In this document: positions 1-11,897 of the stretch, in pieces
How the letters are laid out: each line of letters starts with the position of its first letter
Numbering within the stretch: the stretch's first letter is position 1
Source of the DNA: Antitrichia curtipendula
Taxonomy: Eukaryota > Streptophyta > Bryopsida > Hypnales > Leucodontaceae
Assembly: GCA_951230915.1 (NCBI GenBank)
Contig: OX579642.1
Span: forward strand, 10,850,001 to 10,914,000
Length of the DNA: 64,000 nucleotides
Direction: 5' to 3'
Made by a program: the position numbers and the translations under genes
Notes under the pieces: generated by a model
Database searches by the model: none
Seen by the model: only the letters and a program-made list of their open reading frames with translations
What the model was told of the DNA's origin: nothing

Positions 1-500
1 TTGTCCAGTGGAAATTCACAAGATTGGCATCAACTTTGGCAGACGCCTGTGGCCTGCAACTTATTAGGTATCTACTAGTCCTAGATTTTTAGTGCTTTGG
101 GCACTTGAATGTGGCAACATTGGGGCGATCTGAACATTGCCAATTTAACTAATATGACCATTCTTTTGTGTCTGTTGTCAGCACCTTTTCATTAGTACCT
201 TAAACCAAAAGGAAGGAGTTGGAATGATTGTTCAAATTCCATCCTAATGTTGCTGAAATGCAACTATGTTGTTGTCTGCACCTGCTCCTGCTTGCGGCCG
301 GAAGTTGCTCCAAACGCACTCAGAAGTCTAAACTTGTAAAAAAGCCTCCCTCATCAGCAAACAATCATCCGAATTGCTAGAATGAAATTAAAGCTATGAG
401 TGACAAAGCATAGTATACTGATAGAACAACAATCTGTAATTCCATATTCTGCCAAATTTTCAGCAAGTGAAAATCCTTGAAACTCCACATTTTCATGTAA

Positions 501-652
501 TGGGTAATTTCATTAAAATGGAGGTATTCCAAGTGCCATGTTGACGGTGTGCCATTTTCACCATCTAGGACGGGTATAGTTTTCATAATGGCTGTTCTGA
601 ACTGATTTCATGCCATTTTAAAATAATATCACCATTTTAATGAAATTGCCCA
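501..652. mobile_element. 152-bp MITE, left arm only
   Basis: The ends are TGGGTAATTTCATTAAAATG and, in reverse complement, TGGGCAATTTCATTAAAATG. The right arm lacks this block near 53,430, where sequence runs straight from one flank to the other. The target duplication could not be set cleanly. A diverged half-copy occurs at 31744-31985. Confidence 0.7.
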
Positions 653-1346
653 TTTTACCAGAAGAAATTCTATATCAAACCCCACTTGTGAGTTGTGGAG
701 TTGAGCTCTTACGTGCTGCCGAAATTCTCTCTCCCCGTTGCTTTTGGACCAATCTGTGGTGGTAACTTCAAGCTGCTCATAAAATGACAACAAATGCACC
801 AAAACACCAACTCTGGTATGTGTGGAAGTAATCGTGGCTAAGTTAGTCAGAAGAGGATTCCAACCATAATCATCGTCGCTTCTCTTTCTAAACATTGGGA
901 TGAGCCAAAAAAGACAGATTCAGTTCCAAGGGGAGTTCTTTACCAAGTATATAAAAACGAATTAACAAATATTTCTGGTAATGCTTGCTTTTGAGCCTCT
1001 CAACCATATGATTGTAGAAAGAACGTCAGATTCGTTACATTGGTGCACTGGTAAGAGCTCCGTCCTCGTGAGTACAGAATGTGAATTTGCACTGCTGCCA
1101 GGTTTGAAAACTAGGTCAGTCTGGTATCGATTTGCGGTCAAGGGGTCCGCCTTGAAAATTGCCCAAAGGTCGTGAATAATTTTCTGCCAATTTCATGAAA
1201 CTGACAGCCTCAAGAGTTTCGAATTCAAGACCACTCTTAGAGTCTGTATATATGGTCAAGAATTCATATAGAAGACAGCCTCCTGATTGAGGTTTTTGGA
1301 GTTGGAATGGACCAAGAACTCTTCTACCAATTCGGCAGTTTCGCAC
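629..1346 (-). pseudogene. Possible relic of an unidentified coding gene, present in both arms
   Basis: Reading on the minus strand, several stretches look coding but do not join into one frame. The first is a short stretch ending QEAVFYMNS, preceded by ETAELVEEFLVHSNSKN. The second, in another frame, contains LEFETLEAVSFMKLAENYS. The third (895-629) contains WNPLLTNLATITSTHTRVG and FYEQLEVTTTDW. The right arm (52739-53420, plus) holds the same pieces, with frame breaks in the last one. No family was recognised. It may be a captured gene fragment or chance. Confidence 0.2.
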
Positions 1347-2597
1347 TGGAATGGTCCCATTCGATACTTCGGCGTCACATCACAAGATCAATACACTTTA
1401 AAAGGGCTCTCTACAAGGAAACATAGCCCAACTCAAATCTCAGATCTATAGTCGACTTAGATTTTAGGGCTCCAAGGTGTTGATTTCAACTAAAATCATT
1501 CCCATTGAAAAACACTTGAAAGTCCTAACTCTCATCACTTGAATGTTCACGTGTTGACACCTTGAATTTCGCCAAAAGAATGATTAATACAAATGGAAAC
1601 CTTTCCATGTGATCAAGATTATGAGTCGAGTGTGTCTCGTTTTTGAGACGGGAGACAGTTCGATTTTAGTACGTGTGGAGTTCGTCGACACATCAGACTA
1701 ACGTAGTTCAGTCCATTTGCCATGATCTGCAGCTGGAAGCTTTTGTAGGCAAGATCGCGCAGATGTTGCCAGAGATTGGAAAGACGTGGGAATGGGAAAG
1801 GAAACTAAGGCAGCCTGACTGACTGTGATTGTGCAGCAGGAATTGCTGGAAGTATCCATCTCAAAGTGGATTGAAGTCTCACCCAGTCGTTGAAACTCAA
1901 GAGTGGTTTACACACAATTGCCTCAACAATATACAACAAGGCAATACGCTCCCCTTGATTTTATGTTTTTTAAAAGGCAGAAGGCAGGATTGCAGTTGCA
2001 AGAACGTTGAAAGATTTAACAAACAAATAAATTGTAGAAGCGATTGTACCAACACCATGCTCAAAAAAGGAAGTTAGGTTTCACACAGGTTGCAAGTCAG
2101 TGGTCTACTTTACCAATTATTTATTTCCATAAGCTCAATGCAGGATCGTTTTGCTGTCATGGCATGTTTTGATTGATTACAGAGAGCCAAATGAAGACTG
2201 TTAATGCTCATCGCTTGCTTGTGCAAAATTTCAACATGGTGGGTATCAAATAGAAAATTTAGAATGGAAATGGATGATCCTTTCTACAATATTTAGAATG
2301 CCAGTGCTCTTGCTTTGTTTCAGGACCATTGTGAGGTGACCATAGTTACGTTGTTATTAAGATCTTTGTTAACTTAATGTAAAATACAAGTGCAGCCTAT
2401 GAGTTGCAGTGATTAGTGATTTACCGAGTGTGGATCCTTCTGTGGCAAGGAGTGATCACTTTAGTAAGTTAACTGCTAAAGAGGTTAATTCAGTAAGCTT
2501 AGAAGCAACCTCTTTACGAGTTTTTGGACATAGTTGTTCGATTCAAAGGCATGTTGTAAATGGTAATAGCTGCAACCTATGAGCACAGATAAAGCCC
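1069..2597. repeat. Unusually conserved tract shared by the two arms
   Basis: This 1.53-kb tract and its partner 51488-53016 show no substitution or indel by eye. The coordinate sum of paired positions stays at 54,085 across three landmarks. Just outside it, a C/T change at 1068, a 4-bp indel near 980 and a replaced block at about 2598-2604 mark the return to divergence. It includes an 82-codon frame (1829-2077, plus) with no recognised domain. Confidence 0.75.
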
Positions 2598-2762
2598 ACA
2601 TATGGGCACGTGACTTTGAAATTCTGTTGTAAATTCTGAATTGCTCAGAAAATTTCCAGAAAAATCCCAGTCACTGCTTCCACCGCATTTTTCTCTCCGC
2701 CATTTAAAATTTGGCCCTCTTCCGATGCACTGATTTCCCTGCAGGTGTCTACTTCTCCTTAA

Positions 2763-3732
2763 CCCCAAAGTGACAAAGAGGACAGAAAGTGTCCTCACGC
2801 AATTTCAAGTCTAGTTCAAAGTGCTGTAACTTTTTCATCCAAGGTCCAAATTCAATAAAATTTGTTGAAAAAGTTGCGTTCTCCCCTCTAGTTTGTATGG
2901 TAAAATTTTCAGATTAATCCAAGGTTTATTGATTTTTTGGAAGCCAATCGAAGTTCACAACTTCAATTTGAGTTCACCAAATTGTATTTTAGGGCTGCAA
3001 CTTCGGGGCCTTGTATCTCCTTCATCCATTGCTCATTTTCAATAAAAAAAATTGGGTTTTTTTCCCCTTGAAGTATAGTTATTGTGGTAAAGTTTTCATG
3101 TCAATCCAAGTTGTTTTGAATGTTTGGGAGCAATTCGAAGTTCCAAATCCTGCCATTTTTGGAGTATAGTGAACTTCGGCGGCTTGTTTCTTCGTCATAT
3201 AGAGTCCATTTTCAATAAAAATTTTTGGAAAAATTGCGCATACTAGTCTAGTTTGTGTGGCTAAAATTTCATGTTAATCCAAGAATTAATGAGTGACAAA
3301 GAAGCATTCTAGTAGGAGGAGGTTCAGCTTTAGATCTGTTTTTTGCAATTTTTCTTGCTAATTTTTGACATTTCAAAGCCGTTTTGTAGACACAATGAGT
3401 CAATTGAATGAATTTTTTTCCCACAAATGTGTTTGTATACTAGTTTTGAATAATTTTGTAGTGTAAAGTTTTTTCATTTGAGTAGGTTTAGAAATCAAAT
3501 TTCACCTCCAAATGTGTTTTTGGGAAAATTTCAGCATCCATTTTCAACACTAAAACATTATGATCTTGCAATCTATGTGGCCAATTAACTTCAAATTTTG
3601 TACATGTCATCTACAACATGTACACTACAAGATTGTACGGTTGAGATTTATATAACTTGAAGACATTTAGATCCATAAAGCTTCAAAAGCAATGATGTTT
3701 TTGAACCCCAAAAATTGAATGTCACTTTGGGG
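2763..3732. mobile_element. TTAA-flanked piggyBac-like non-autonomous element (970 bp)
   Basis: The terminal inverted repeats are CCCCAAAGTGACA, perfect over 13 bp. TTAA lies at both edges (2759-2762 and 3733-3736). The right arm shows the empty site with a single TTAA at 51327-51330. There is no transposase. The interior has three tandem units of about 180 bp (TTCAATAAAA marker at 2851, 3038 and 3211). Precise TTAA duplication with ends starting CCC is the piggyBac signature. Confidence 0.85.
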
Positions 3733-3908
3733 TTAAGTGGAGGCTTTATGAGCCTCCTATCCTACTACCAACCAATATTAACTTAGTAAGTGTGGATCCA
3801 GCAAACATAATCTAAATGCAAGCCGGAGTTTTTGTTCTTGTGGCATGTTTTGATTGGTCAAGCAATCAAAGAAGTCAAATGGCTCAAACCCTCCTATATT
3901 GAGATTAA

Positions 3909-5418
3909 CCTCTAAAGTCCTGTTGTCCCTTCGAGGGACAAAGTGGATTTCAGGCAGGCTTCTATGGTGTCAATATTTTTTGTGATTTTCTGAATTTTTT
4001 TTTTGTGAAGATAGATATTCACATTAGCTTTCCAAAAATGTAATTTTTATTTCAATTGGTGTCCAGGAGCAAAAGTTATGGCACAAAAACCCCAAATTTT
4101 AGTTCGGCGGGTAGAAAAAAATCTTCTAAAAATCTTTAAATTAAAAATTAAATTTTTTTATTTTATATAGATTTTATTCTTATTTACATGGGAAGCTTTG
4201 ATTCATTCCATTTGGATTTGTTATGCAAAAGTTACGGTCAATCTTATTTTTTGGGCAACTAGAGCATCTTTTTGAAAAAATAACTTGTAGGATTCATTTC
4301 TGAACTCAATTTTAACAATTAAAAAAAAAAAAAAATTTACATGGTCTAGATTTCTTGCTAGAACAATCTCACCATTGAGATTAGTATATTTCAATTCTAT
4401 CTTAGAGCTATTAACCCCTAAAACCCCGAGGATGTTTTCTCCCAAAAACCACTCAAAACCAACACTTCTATTGTATTCACTTAAGGAAATTATTTTTTTT
4501 GTTTTTTTGGGAATTTAAGCGTAGGATCTTGTACTTAACTTGTCTGAGATCATGTAGTAAAAATTTCATCAAATTTCACTGTACGGATTGGGAGATACTA
4601 GCACTCATAGTTGAACAAAAAGTTTTTTTTCAAGAAGATGCTTAAATTGCCCAAAATACTAAGATTGTCCATAACTTTCTCATCCCTAGTCCAAATAGAA
4701 TGAATCAAAGCATCACATGTAGTTAAGAACATACTCTTTTAGAAAAAAAATTCAAAAAAAATATTTTGACTTTTTGTGATTTTTTGGGGGCTGCCCGCCA
4801 ATCTCCATTTCTTGCTCATTGTGCCATAACTTTTTCATCCGGCATCCGATTGGAAACAAAAATTATATATCCACAAAGCTCTTGCAAAGCTACACAACCT
4901 CAAAAAATCTCAAAATTTTTTACTTCAAATTGAGACAATAGGAACCTACCCGGACCCAAATTGTTCCCCAAGGGGACAAGCGGGGTTTTAGGGGTTAATG
5001 ATTTAATTTTTTCTTCAATCTTGAATCTACTTCTACTTAACAAATTTTTAATGAGTGAAAACTAAGTGTTTTTTTTTAAATATTTTTTTTCTAGATTCTC
5101 AACTCAATTCTTCATCATATAAAATTCAAAATTCAAAATCATTAGAGCAAAAAATTTTAATTAAAAAGGTTCAAAGCCAAAAAATGTAGTTGAGCAAGGT
5201 GCAAAAAACCTAGATTCCTTCATTTTAAATGCAAATATCTTGCAATCTACACGGTCAAAATCTCTAAAATTTCTTCCACACATTCTTACACTAGTCTAGT
5301 ACAAGATCCTACGGGTAAATATGCAAAAAAGAAATTAAATTTTGTTTTTTGCTCTTTGCTCTAGAAATGGCAGTTTTGAGTGGTTTTTGATGGAAACATG
5401 GCCTTAGGACTTCAGGGG
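3909..5418. mobile_element. TTAA-flanked piggyBac-like element carrying a nested copy
   Basis: The left end is CCTCTAAAGTCCTG and the right end, in reverse complement, CCCCTGAAGTCCTAAG. TTAA flanks at 3905-3908 and 5419-5422 reduce to one TTAA in the right arm (51155-51158). A 580-bp relative is inserted inside it at 4415-4994, so the host element was about 930 bp. Its sequence resembles the reverse complement of the element at 59338-60262. Confidence 0.85.
4415..4994. mobile_element. Nested TTAA piggyBac-like element (580 bp)
   Basis: The terminal repeats are CCCCTAAAACCCCG, perfect over 14 bp. The element is flanked by TTAA at 4411-4414 and 4995-4998 inside the larger element. It is non-coding and closely resembles the 580-bp copy at 41425-42004 in reverse orientation (roughly 90% by eye). 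Confidence 0.85.
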
Positions 5419-5432
5419 TTAAGTCTGGTGAT

Positions 5433-5548
5433 TGCAAAGCAAGCCAAGTCATCAAAAATAATTGCAGGTCAGTATCAACCTCGTTGCCTGTGATTCATTA
5501 AGTCCTAACTAGCAATTATTTTTGATAACTTGGTTTGCTTTGCAATTA
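5433..5548. repeat. Foldback repeat predating the duplication
   Basis: The arms GCAAAGCAAGCCAAGTCATC and GATAACTTGGTTTGCTTTGC pair across a short loop. The same structure, diverged, is present at about 51036-51147 in the right arm, so it was in place before the duplication. Confidence 0.6.
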
Positions 5549-6547
5549 CCTTATCCAAAGACACCCTCCTACCACTAATAGTGAACAATATTAAGATCAA
5601 GGTACATATTTTGTTACCATAGATTATTTATTTGAATTTTTATTGACACAAACATTCTTAGAATTTGATCACCATAGAACCAGTTTTTTGTTTTTTTCAT
5701 TTCTTATAAAGTGTCAATTTGGCAATATAAATTTTTTAGTGGTGCTCCAAATTTTTGCATTATTTACATATTTGATTGAAAAAATCATATTAGTACATAT
5801 TCCATGTCTACAATTATCTTTTCATCCACAAGCTGGTGATTTCATCCAAGATCTTTATTTAATTTGAAGATTTTTTTCAAAAACTTTACAACTTTTTGCC
5901 ATTTTTTAGCCAAATGTTTTTTGGGGTAATTTGGAATTGCATATAACACACTACCTCTTTTGTTTTAGGGAAGAAGTAGTGGTGGACAAAGTCAGTGCCA
6001 TAGAATAGGACTAGTTTGGTCCTGACAACAACATTGACTCAGTTGTTTTCTTTGATTCCAATGAATAGATTATCTTCAAGAGTTGCTAGCTTGGGAGGCC
6101 CTAGGTAGTCATTGTTGGCACAAAAACTTAGATCCATTGAGTGCCAAGTTGGTTGCTATTGAAAATCAAGTGTTGAAACTGTAAGATACAAATTGACCAT
6201 TGAATGATGGCGGACGCTAAGTTGCTCTTGCAAGCGCTACTTCGTCAGAAGCAAGCTTGTCTCAAGTGATTAATCAATCCATAGTATCCCAATTCAATTT
6301 AACCTAATCCAAACTCGGTAGTTAGCGTCTTAGGCAATCTCTTCATTCTCAAGCCCCACATTTGGAACAAAAATCAAGTCTAAGTGGGGCCTACTTCATA
6401 AAATTAGGGTTGGAGGAAAATTAGGGTTTTTTTCCATTCATCAAAACATGAACAGAGCTACAAGATGGCAAAGCTCTCCCATGTCGATTCTTTACTCAAG
6501 CCCACGCCAACTTAATAGTCGACGTTGGGGGACAACAAAGAATGAGC

Positions 6548-6922
6548 GATGAAGGGAGTTATAGAGGAAATCAAACCGGAGTTAGTGGCTACCGTCTCAA
6601 GCATGGGGAGGAATGCCAAGCATCATAAAATGAAGCCACTCCTGGTACCGCATTGTCAGGTTTTACCTGCAGCGCAATTGGCTTTTTACTTTGTAATATA
6701 ATCTTGGAAGTGCAGGTAGATCAAGAGCTAGTATGGAAGGAGTCGGAGAGGTTGAGGAAACATACAACAATTGTCTATTTTGTAGGAAGGAAACAAGCTC
6801 CGGCAGTTGTATCACAATGGATTGCCAAAATTCAAAATCTAATAGGAGAGGGGGTGCGCCTTGGATGTGACCTAGAGAGGGGTTTCTTTGAAATCTATAC
6901 AAATCAAAGCACGGCAATATAA
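6548..6922 (+). pseudogene. LINE ORF1 N-terminal (DUF4283-like) fragment, left arm
   Basis: Translation from 6653 gives IGFLLCNIILEVQVDQELVW and then VGRKQAPAVVSQWIAKIQ, the pattern of the RNA-binding domain at the start of plant LINE ORF1 proteins. A frameshift lies between the ATG at 6548 and residue-level similarity from about 6660. The intact equivalent on the right arm is 49441-49845. The downstream continuation (YIIPSWTINFNADKPTKIKI) is also readable to about 7260, where a CACTA element interrupts it. Confidence 0.6.
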
Positions 6923-7265
6923 AAACTCTTGATGCTCACCCCCCATCATTCTAGATGGAGGACTTACATTATTCCATCATGGACTATCAACTTCAATGCC
7001 GACAAACCCACCAAAATCAAGATCCAAACATGGATTTCACTCAAAACAATTCCTAGGAATTCCACAGGGTGGCTAAAGTCATTGTAGGAGGATTAGGAGA
7101 GGTCATGGATGGGATAAGAGCAACACTTCTAATTTGACGCAACGATTCTATATAGCCCTTCAATTTGATCATAATTGGAAAACTCAGCTTGTCATCTCCA
7201 ACGCCCAAACATAAAAAAGAGAAATCATCACGGTAGACTACTCCAACTTTCTAGTAAGGTGCAAA

Positions 7266-8530
7266 CACTAGAAGAAAAACGTGTCCAGCACAACCGACTA
7301 CTATGCAACTAGTGTCCTATACAACTATCCTGCAACTGTAATCCTCTCTATATGCACCAAATTTGACAATTAGGTTGTTTAGTCGCAAAGTAGTTGTAGA
7401 ATGAAGTGTAGGGTTATAGGATTGTAATAGAGTTGGCAATTAGAATTACTGTGAAGTATTCTACATCCAGTTTTCATCACAGTTGTCGATGTTAAGCATC
7501 ATGGAGTCCTCTGTGGCAAACCACAATTGCATATTATCTAAATTTGACCACAATTCGACTAGAAAATGACTAGAAAACAACTACTTTGCGACTAAAAACA
7601 ACTATAGTTTGACTAGAAAACAACTAGATTGCAACTAGAAAACAACTATAGTCCGACTAAAAAACGACTAGATTGCAACTAGAAACAACTAGAATTTGTA
7701 AATGACAACTCTGTTACACTCTTGTAACCCTACACTATTACAGAGCTTCCCTGTGACTAGATTACAACTAGAAAATTACTAGAAAACAACTAGAATTTTC
7801 TAGAATTCTTTTGGTTGTTTTGCAGTCATTTTGTAGTCATTTTCTAATTTGTTTCCCGATTATTTGTCTTATAGCAATTGTCCCATATCAATTGTCAAGA
7901 GTACCATTAGGTTAGACATATAAGACTTGTAAGTTGTTGTATTCTTATGTAATGAACTCCCTTAGTAGAATTTTAAGATTTCTATTACATGTAGATTTCT
8001 ACAAATTGTAGGTTTCTACAAATTGTAAAAATCCAAGAATTTTTAAATTACATAATTTCCTAAACCAATGAAATCTTTTAAATCTAAATATCTGAAATCT
8101 AAAATAGAATTTAGATTTGTAATATCCAAAATCTACAAATCATTAAGATTAGAATTTTAAAATCTACAAGTCGCAAACAAGTTACAAACAAGTCGCAAAT
8201 AAGTTACAAACAAGTCGCAAATGAGTCGCCAACAAGTCCCAATGGAGTCACAAATAAGTCGCAAACAAGTCGCACAATTCATCGATTGAATGATCGACGT
8301 CACGTGGCAGCGAGTACACATAAGCGACCACGTCAAAAAAACCCGTCAACAAAGTTCAAACTACGCTGCCGGATGAAAAACAGATTCACTTCATTTTGCA
8401 ACTCTAATTTTTTATGTGACTTGTCTACTACAACTACGGACCTCTAGATTGTCACATGTCACAAATTAGTCACACAACTCAAAAAGCAGTTGTTCTTTGC
8501 AGTTGCAGAACCCCTCATTTTCTTCTAGTG
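7266..8530. mobile_element. Non-autonomous CACTA element (1,265 bp)
   Basis: The element begins CACTAGAAGAAAAACGTGTCC and ends TTTTCTTCTAGTG. It is flanked by AAA at 7263-7265 and 8531-8533. The right arm near 48,880 has the empty site with one AAA. Subterminal repeats are built from GACTAGAAAACAACTA (about 7550-7800) and CAAGTCGCAAACAAGTTA (about 8168-8275). No transposase was seen. It is the same family as 12706-13824, in opposite orientation. Confidence 0.9.
8168..8275. repeat. 10-bp-period tandem repeat inside the CACTA element
   Basis: AAGTCGCAAAC and AAGTTACAAAC decamers alternate about ten times. Such short subterminal repeats are the usual transposase-binding arrays of CACTA elements. 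Confidence 0.75.
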
Positions 8531-9599
8531 AAATTGTGTCAAGCAATGGACTACCTAGCAAAGGACTGCCCAATATTCAGGAGAAGCAACGTGTCTATAG
8601 ACAAGAACCACGAAAAAGATCCAGACATGCAAAATTCAACCATATTAGAAAGAGGAATCGCCCCACTAAAAGAATCAACCCCAACCAAAACCTTCCCCTT
8701 CTATTGCCCTTGGTAGAAGGATTCACCTCAACCATATTGATAATTCCTCAGATATGGCAAGCAACTCCTCAAACTATACAAATCCTAAGAAACAAAATGA
8801 GATGGGATGGGAATTAATAATAAGAGAAGAAAACTCCGCAAGGCAACCGATAAATCCACCTACACGCAAGGAAGCCCCACTCGGGAAGGAGAAACAAGAA
8901 AGCACTAGCAAAGACTTGGAGCCCTTATAGAACATCCAAGGAGCTCATCAGATGCTCCCTTAGCAAAAAACACACGTTGCTAACCATGGAGCCATAGGCC
9001 CCCCAATTATCATATGGAAGTAGACTAGAAGGGCAAATACCAACCCCCAATTAGGCAAAGAGAGGCTACCAAAAGATCCTCGGACATGCCCTCACAAAGT
9101 CACGGTGCCATCTCAACCCTCCAACCAACCTCTTCTCGTACAGAAGACTGCAATGGCAAAAGAAGACACCCCAATGGACCTATACGAGGCAATTGAAGTA
9201 AGACCAAGCCAAATGCCAGGCTGTCCTCCAATCGGGGAACATCTAGCCAAACTATTCAGTCTCCAAGGAGCAATGAAAAAGACACATTCACATCGGAGCC
9301 CCCACATCCCTACCACCCCTTGCCACAAGACTCGAATCCTCTACTGCCCAAGGGATAGAACTTTCCTTCGACCTAAACAAAATGGCAACCAACTCAATCT
9401 CACTTGCTCCTACAATCAGCAAGGGCAACATCTCTTAGGTTCACCCGCCACTCCTCCAAGTAACAGTTCTCCCTCCCTCCCAATTCAAAATGACCCATCC
9501 ATGCTACGCAACCCAGTTGTGGCCACCATCTTGGAACACTTGTCCTCTGAATTTCTTGCTTGATGGAAGAGATATAAAGGCAAACCAGGCATCACACAC

Positions 9600-10080
9600 C
9601 AATCTAGGAACTTCAACCTGAACCAATTGAAGATCCATTACCTTGCTCAACACTACTTACAAGATCATTGCAAAAATTCTGCAACTACGCCTACAATCCC
9701 ATCCTTATGGAGATCATAGATGTGGACCAATCAACATTCTTGCTTCTTAGGTTCATCCTGGCTAACATCATGTTAATCCACAAAGCCATAGCCTAGGCAA
9801 AACACTCCAAACATTTCATGATCTTTCTAAAACTAGACTTCTCCAAGGCCTTCAACACTGTAGACTTGACCTTCCTTACAAAGGCAATGACAACATTCAA
9901 CTTCCCTCAAAGTTTCATTCCCATAACCAAGATGTTGATGCTCAATGCCCAAGCCTAGTCAAAGACATCAACAACTCATCACACAATTTGCAGATGATAC
10001 ATCCCTTTCACTATTGGGTACACAAGACCATGTCCAATCCACAATAGCGTTGCTAGGTTGATTTTGTTTGGCGACAAGTT
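9600..10080 (+). pseudogene. LINE reverse transcriptase remnant, left arm
   Basis: Frame-shifted pieces read YKIIAKILQLRLQP, then KLDFSKAFNTVDLTFL (first catalytic Asp, about 9829-9880), then LITQFADDTSLSLLG (FADD catalytic box, about 9975-10020). The block between the LDFSKAF region and FADD is partly deleted: the RGVKQGCPLAPYL motif kept in the right arm is missing here. The FADD box is intact in this copy but carries H for D in the other. Confidence 0.75.
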
Positions 10081-10217
10081 TCATCTCAAATTTAGCAAAA
10101 TCGAGAAGATATTGGCAAGCCGAGGAAGCTCGCCCCCATGGACGCAACTTCTTGGGAAAGTTTGGGTGGAAGGAGACAGTGTGAGCAAATTATTTGGGAC
10201 CTCTTTTAGGATGGGTC

Positions 10218-10370
10218 GACTAGTAGAAAATTCAGTTTTTTTGTTGTTTTGGACACATTGTTTCGGACAAATTTTGATAGAAATCTGTTGATTTCAACAG
10301 ATTTCTATCAAATTTTGTCCGAAACAACGCGTCCAAAACAACAGAAAAACTGAATTTTCTACTAGTATAC
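10218..10370. mobile_element. Near-perfect hairpin element (153 bp), CACTA-like ends
   Basis: ACTAGTAGAAAATTCAG at the left pairs with CTGAATTTTCTACTAGT at the right, and pairing continues to the centre with very few mismatches. GTC flanks both sides (10215-10217 and 10371-10373). The right arm has the empty site near 45,475. It could be transcribed into a long hairpin. Confidence 0.8.
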
Positions 10371-11639
10371 GTCAAACCTCACTCTTTGTTGATACCTTTT
10401 TCAAAGAAAGGACAATCAAGAACCTTTAATACTAGTCCTTAAGCAAAGGTCAACCCCATCAACATAAGCATGATTGTCAACAATACTTTGGTCTCATTTA
10501 CCTTCTACTTTGTCTTGATCTGAGGTGGACTTCAAGTTGGTGTCAAGCGGATAACCTCTAATATTCAAAATTTCCTATAGTCTGGATCCCTTAATTGTGC
10601 AAGAACTAAAGTCACTTGGTACAATGTTGCCAATCATGGAATGAAGGCATGATCAATACCATCAACCCCCAAAATGCCTTCATGGCTTTAATGATCAAAT
10701 AGGTGCTTAAGGCGTGTAAATCAAGCAGCTCAAATCTCCACACCCTGCTCAGATTTGGCCTCAGCAACAATCAGTCATACTTAAGGGGTCACTGGAATTA
10801 GAGTTTGGAATTCTTCATGTTCTAAAAATTTCAAGCTTAGAAAGGATCCCTTACTTTGGGCAGGGTTGGCTCAATGTAGAAGAATCTAGTGACTGCTAGA
10901 GCTTTTACCAATTAGGCCAAAAATCCCTGAAGAATTCAAAGCCAAGTCTTTCTAGTGGTCAAGATTTGTTTCCCCAATCAAATCCGGTTTTTCGAAAGCT
11001 AAGGTGGCCTAATTGCACATGCAAGGCTTAAAAAAGATTTGGGATGCCCGATTCCAAGGTCACCTCCTTACGGCTCCCGAAACAAAGACCAAATTTGGTT
11101 TAAAAACAAGGGAAGAAGGAACATCGTACGTGGCTATCTTGGCACTCTAGGCCTATTGGGAAGGCTTCATTATCCCCCGCCTCCCTAAAGCCAAGCTGAA
11201 AGAGTAGATTGAATGGTTTTTTAAGGATGACAACAAGATCCCACATACCATACTCTAAGTTCTACCAGGGGAACCCACCTACATTGTCCACCCAGCTAAC
11301 TTTTGGCCCCCCAGATGGGACGCCCCCGGATTCATTGTGCTACCCACTGCCAACATCCTTCTAGCCAACCCCCCACAATATTGTGCACTGAAGAACCTGA
11401 CACTAAAAGGAGTATTCCATAGGATGAGGGTCGTCTCTAAGCAGAGAGGACAAAAGAAAACCACCATCATATTCTATTATGGGAGGCTAGATACCATTGA
11501 CTAGAATCCAAGAAAGTTCGAGTGGATGCAAATGGCCAAAACGTTCCCATCTTGAATTTCTCTACAAAGTTAGGTCACAAACTACTTAGGAGAAGCCATC
11601 ATGTCCCTAATTTTGTAGAGCAAAAATAGAGCGGTGCCC

Positions 11640-11890
11640 TACCAAGAAACTTCAGATTGAAATGGAGGATAGTTTAGGCCCAAGAACGTGCCAAAAAAGA
11701 GGCGGGCTTCTTTTGGATGATATGGCACAAAGCGGTAGCAATAAATCAATGGTGAGCACGGAGCAACGAAGAAATAGACACATGGTGCCCAATGTGTCCA
11801 AGACAATCAATCAAATCCATTCTACACCAATTTTGAAAAGGCCACTTTGCACATCAAGCTTCGTAGTGGGCCATCCACATTCTTAACTCG
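11640..11890 (+). pseudogene. LINE zf-RVT C-terminal domain remnant, left arm
   Basis: Broken frames align with the better right-arm copy (43014-43214, minus), which reads RCPMCMRQSIKSILHQFWKC, the Cys/His pattern of the plant reverse-transcriptase zinc-binding domain. The domain is cut at its C-terminal side by a CACTA-ended TATGACT array. Confidence 0.6.
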
Positions 11891-11897
11891 TTGGTGG

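Noticed and set aside
4411..4425. TTAACCCCTAAA ends as interstitial telomere repeats
   Set aside because: The CCCTAAA-like string occurs once per element end, always next to TTAA and in inverted pairs, so it is a transposon end and not a telomere array.
8168..8275. Regular short repeats as a CRISPR array
   Set aside because: The 10-bp units have no spacers and lie inside a CACTA element in a plant-like genome.
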